From positions 1 through 43,624 of the forward strand of contig JAJTER010000010.1 in NCBI GenBank assembly GCA_021299835.1: a stretch of 43,624 bases of DNA. Reading direction: 5' to 3'. The stretch's first letter is position 1. The number at the start of each line of letters is the position of its first letter. Positions 43,294 to 43,624 of the stretch are shown piece after piece. The DNA comes from Saprospiraceae bacterium (GTDB taxonomy: Bacteria > Bacteroidota > Bacteroidia > Chitinophagales > Saprospiraceae). The notes below the pieces were generated by a model. The model had not been told where the DNA came from. It saw nothing but the letters and a program-made list of their open reading frames with translations, and ran no database searches. The position numbers and the translations under genes are program-made.

Positions 43294-43510
43294 ACTTTTA
43301 TCCCGCCAGGGACCAAAGGGTACAATGGAACATTTTATCCCGCCAGGGACCAAAGGGTACAATGAAAACATTTTGTGCCGCCAGGGACCAAAAGGTACAA
43401 TGGAACATTTTATCCCGCCAGGGACCAAAGGGTATAATGAAACATTTTGTGCCGCCAGGGACCAAAAGGTACAATGAAACCATTTTGTGCCGTCAAGGAC
43501 CAAAGAGCAA
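43294..43510 (+). repeat. Tandem array of six 37/38-bp units next to the rRNA operon end
   Basis: The core CCAGGGACCAAA begins at 43306, 43343, 43381, 43418, 43455 and, degenerate as TCAAGGACCAAA, at 43493, a spacing of 37, 38, 37, 37 and 38 bp. The stretch before the core alternates between ATCCCG (units 1, 2, 4) and GTGCCG (units 3, 5, 6). After the core, GGTACAATG is followed by a short palindrome, AATG-loop-CATT. The loop is 3 nt in units 1, 3 and 4, and 4 nt in units 2 and 5. Those two longer loops account exactly for the 38-bp spacings. Because 37 is not a multiple of 3, the long frames across the array are not evidence of a protein. Confidence 0.9.
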
Positions 43511-43518
43511 GAGACATG

Positions 43519-43535
43519 TGACCCCTCCGGGGTCA
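43519..43535. repeat. Perfect GC palindrome TGACCCC-TCC-GGGGTCA
   Basis: A 7-bp perfect stem with a 3-nt loop at 43519-43535, just beyond the tandem array. It may form a stable hairpin or a protein-binding site. It is followed by non-T-rich sequence, so it is not an ordinary intrinsic terminator on the plus strand. Confidence 0.6.
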
Positions 43536-43565
43536 GGATATTGTGAAAATTGGTTAGGTAGGGGC

Positions 43566-43603
43566 AAAAAAAAAGACCCTACAAGTTAATGCAGGATCTT
43601 TTT
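43566..43603 (-). terminator. Rho-independent terminator of the rRNA operon
   Basis: Read on the minus strand, AAAAAGATCCT (43603-43593) pairs with AGGGTCTTTTT (43580-43570) with a single mismatch and a 12-nt loop, and nine Ts in a row follow (43574-43566). It lies 6 nt after the presumed 5S rRNA end, as expected for an rrn operon terminator. Confidence 0.8.
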
Positions 43604-43609
43604 AATTTA

Positions 43610-43624
43610 GGTTGGCGGCGACTT
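43610..43624 (-). rRNA. rrf: 5S rRNA, last about 15 nt (rest beyond the window)
   Basis: On the minus strand the edge reads AAGTCGCCGCCAACC, which resembles the AG-TCG-C-GCC 3' end of Bacteroidota 5S rRNA after the GGGAGAGTA stretch. A strong terminator begins 6 nt later. The fragment is too short for certainty and the exact 3' end may differ by one or two bases. Confidence 0.55.

Noticed and set aside
43294-43510. CRISPR array
   Set aside because: Units are directly adjacent, with no unique spacers of constant length between repeats, and no cas genes are near.
43261-43589. Open frames on both strands across the tandem array
   Set aside because: The frames only reflect the lack of stops in the repeat unit. 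The 37-bp period shifts frame every copy, and no start signal or family resemblance is present.

Overview
The window looks like a piece of a Bacteroidota chromosome, plausibly from the Saprospirales/Sphingobacteriia side, though I cannot place it to genus. The DNA is AT-rich. Most starts lack a Shine-Dalgarno sequence, and three genes start with TTG or have no good ATG. At least two intergenic regions carry the Bacteroidota promoter signature (a -33 like TTTG, then about 20 bp, then TAnnTTTG). One M36 protease ends in a type IX secretion sorting domain. Proteins typical of the phylum are present: FISUMP-domain exoprotein, YitT, OmpA, truncated SerA, GbsR. Nothing in the window looks like a prophage, insertion sequence, CRISPR array or tRNA gene.

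Layout. 1-5060: on the minus strand, a circularly permuted ATP-grasp-like gene cut by the left edge, preceded by a small Lys-rich protein. These face a plus-strand pair, a response-regulator-like protein without its phosphoacceptor Asp and a GNAT/nitrilase-fold fusion without its catalytic Glu and Cys. A DksA/TraR-like protein with a long acidic tail and a DMT exporter follow. 5057-7243: aspartate kinase with its own promoter and terminator, divergent from an ACT-like protein. 7509-11147: secreted FISUMP protein, YitT membrane protein and an L,D-transpeptidase-like enzyme, closely spaced. 11534-18841: coaX, then a minus-strand run of a secreted coiled-coil protein, an M48 protease lipoprotein, a DMT transporter, a fatty-acid-hydroxylase-family protein and ftsK. 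18980-22698: LexA/CI-like S24 regulator, CvpA, a secreted unknown, serA and a GbsR-type regulator.

22773-30449 is a long minus-strand run read in the order SAM hydroxide adenosyltransferase family, aroB, class A penicillin-binding protein, HEAT-repeat/cyclophilin lipoprotein, gcvT. Divergent from it is a translationally coupled set, phoH-osmC-aroA (30529-33259). aroB and aroA, two shikimate-pathway steps, therefore lie on opposite sides of one divergent promoter region. 33545-40631: OmpA-like protein, glutaryl-CoA-dehydrogenase-like enzyme, GNAT, folB and the very large secreted M36 protease. 40759-43283: Tat-exported type B carboxylesterase and rlmB. The right edge holds a six-copy 37/38-bp tandem array, a perfect GC palindrome, a strong minus-strand terminator and what appears to be the last 15 nt of a 5S rRNA, so an rRNA operon probably ends here.

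Most genes are housekeeping: amino-acid and aromatic biosynthesis, envelope growth, coenzymes. The most unusual region is 1-3304, where an ATP-grasp-type ligase candidate sits opposite two proteins that keep their folds but have lost active-site residues. The second is the repeat array beside the rRNA operon.
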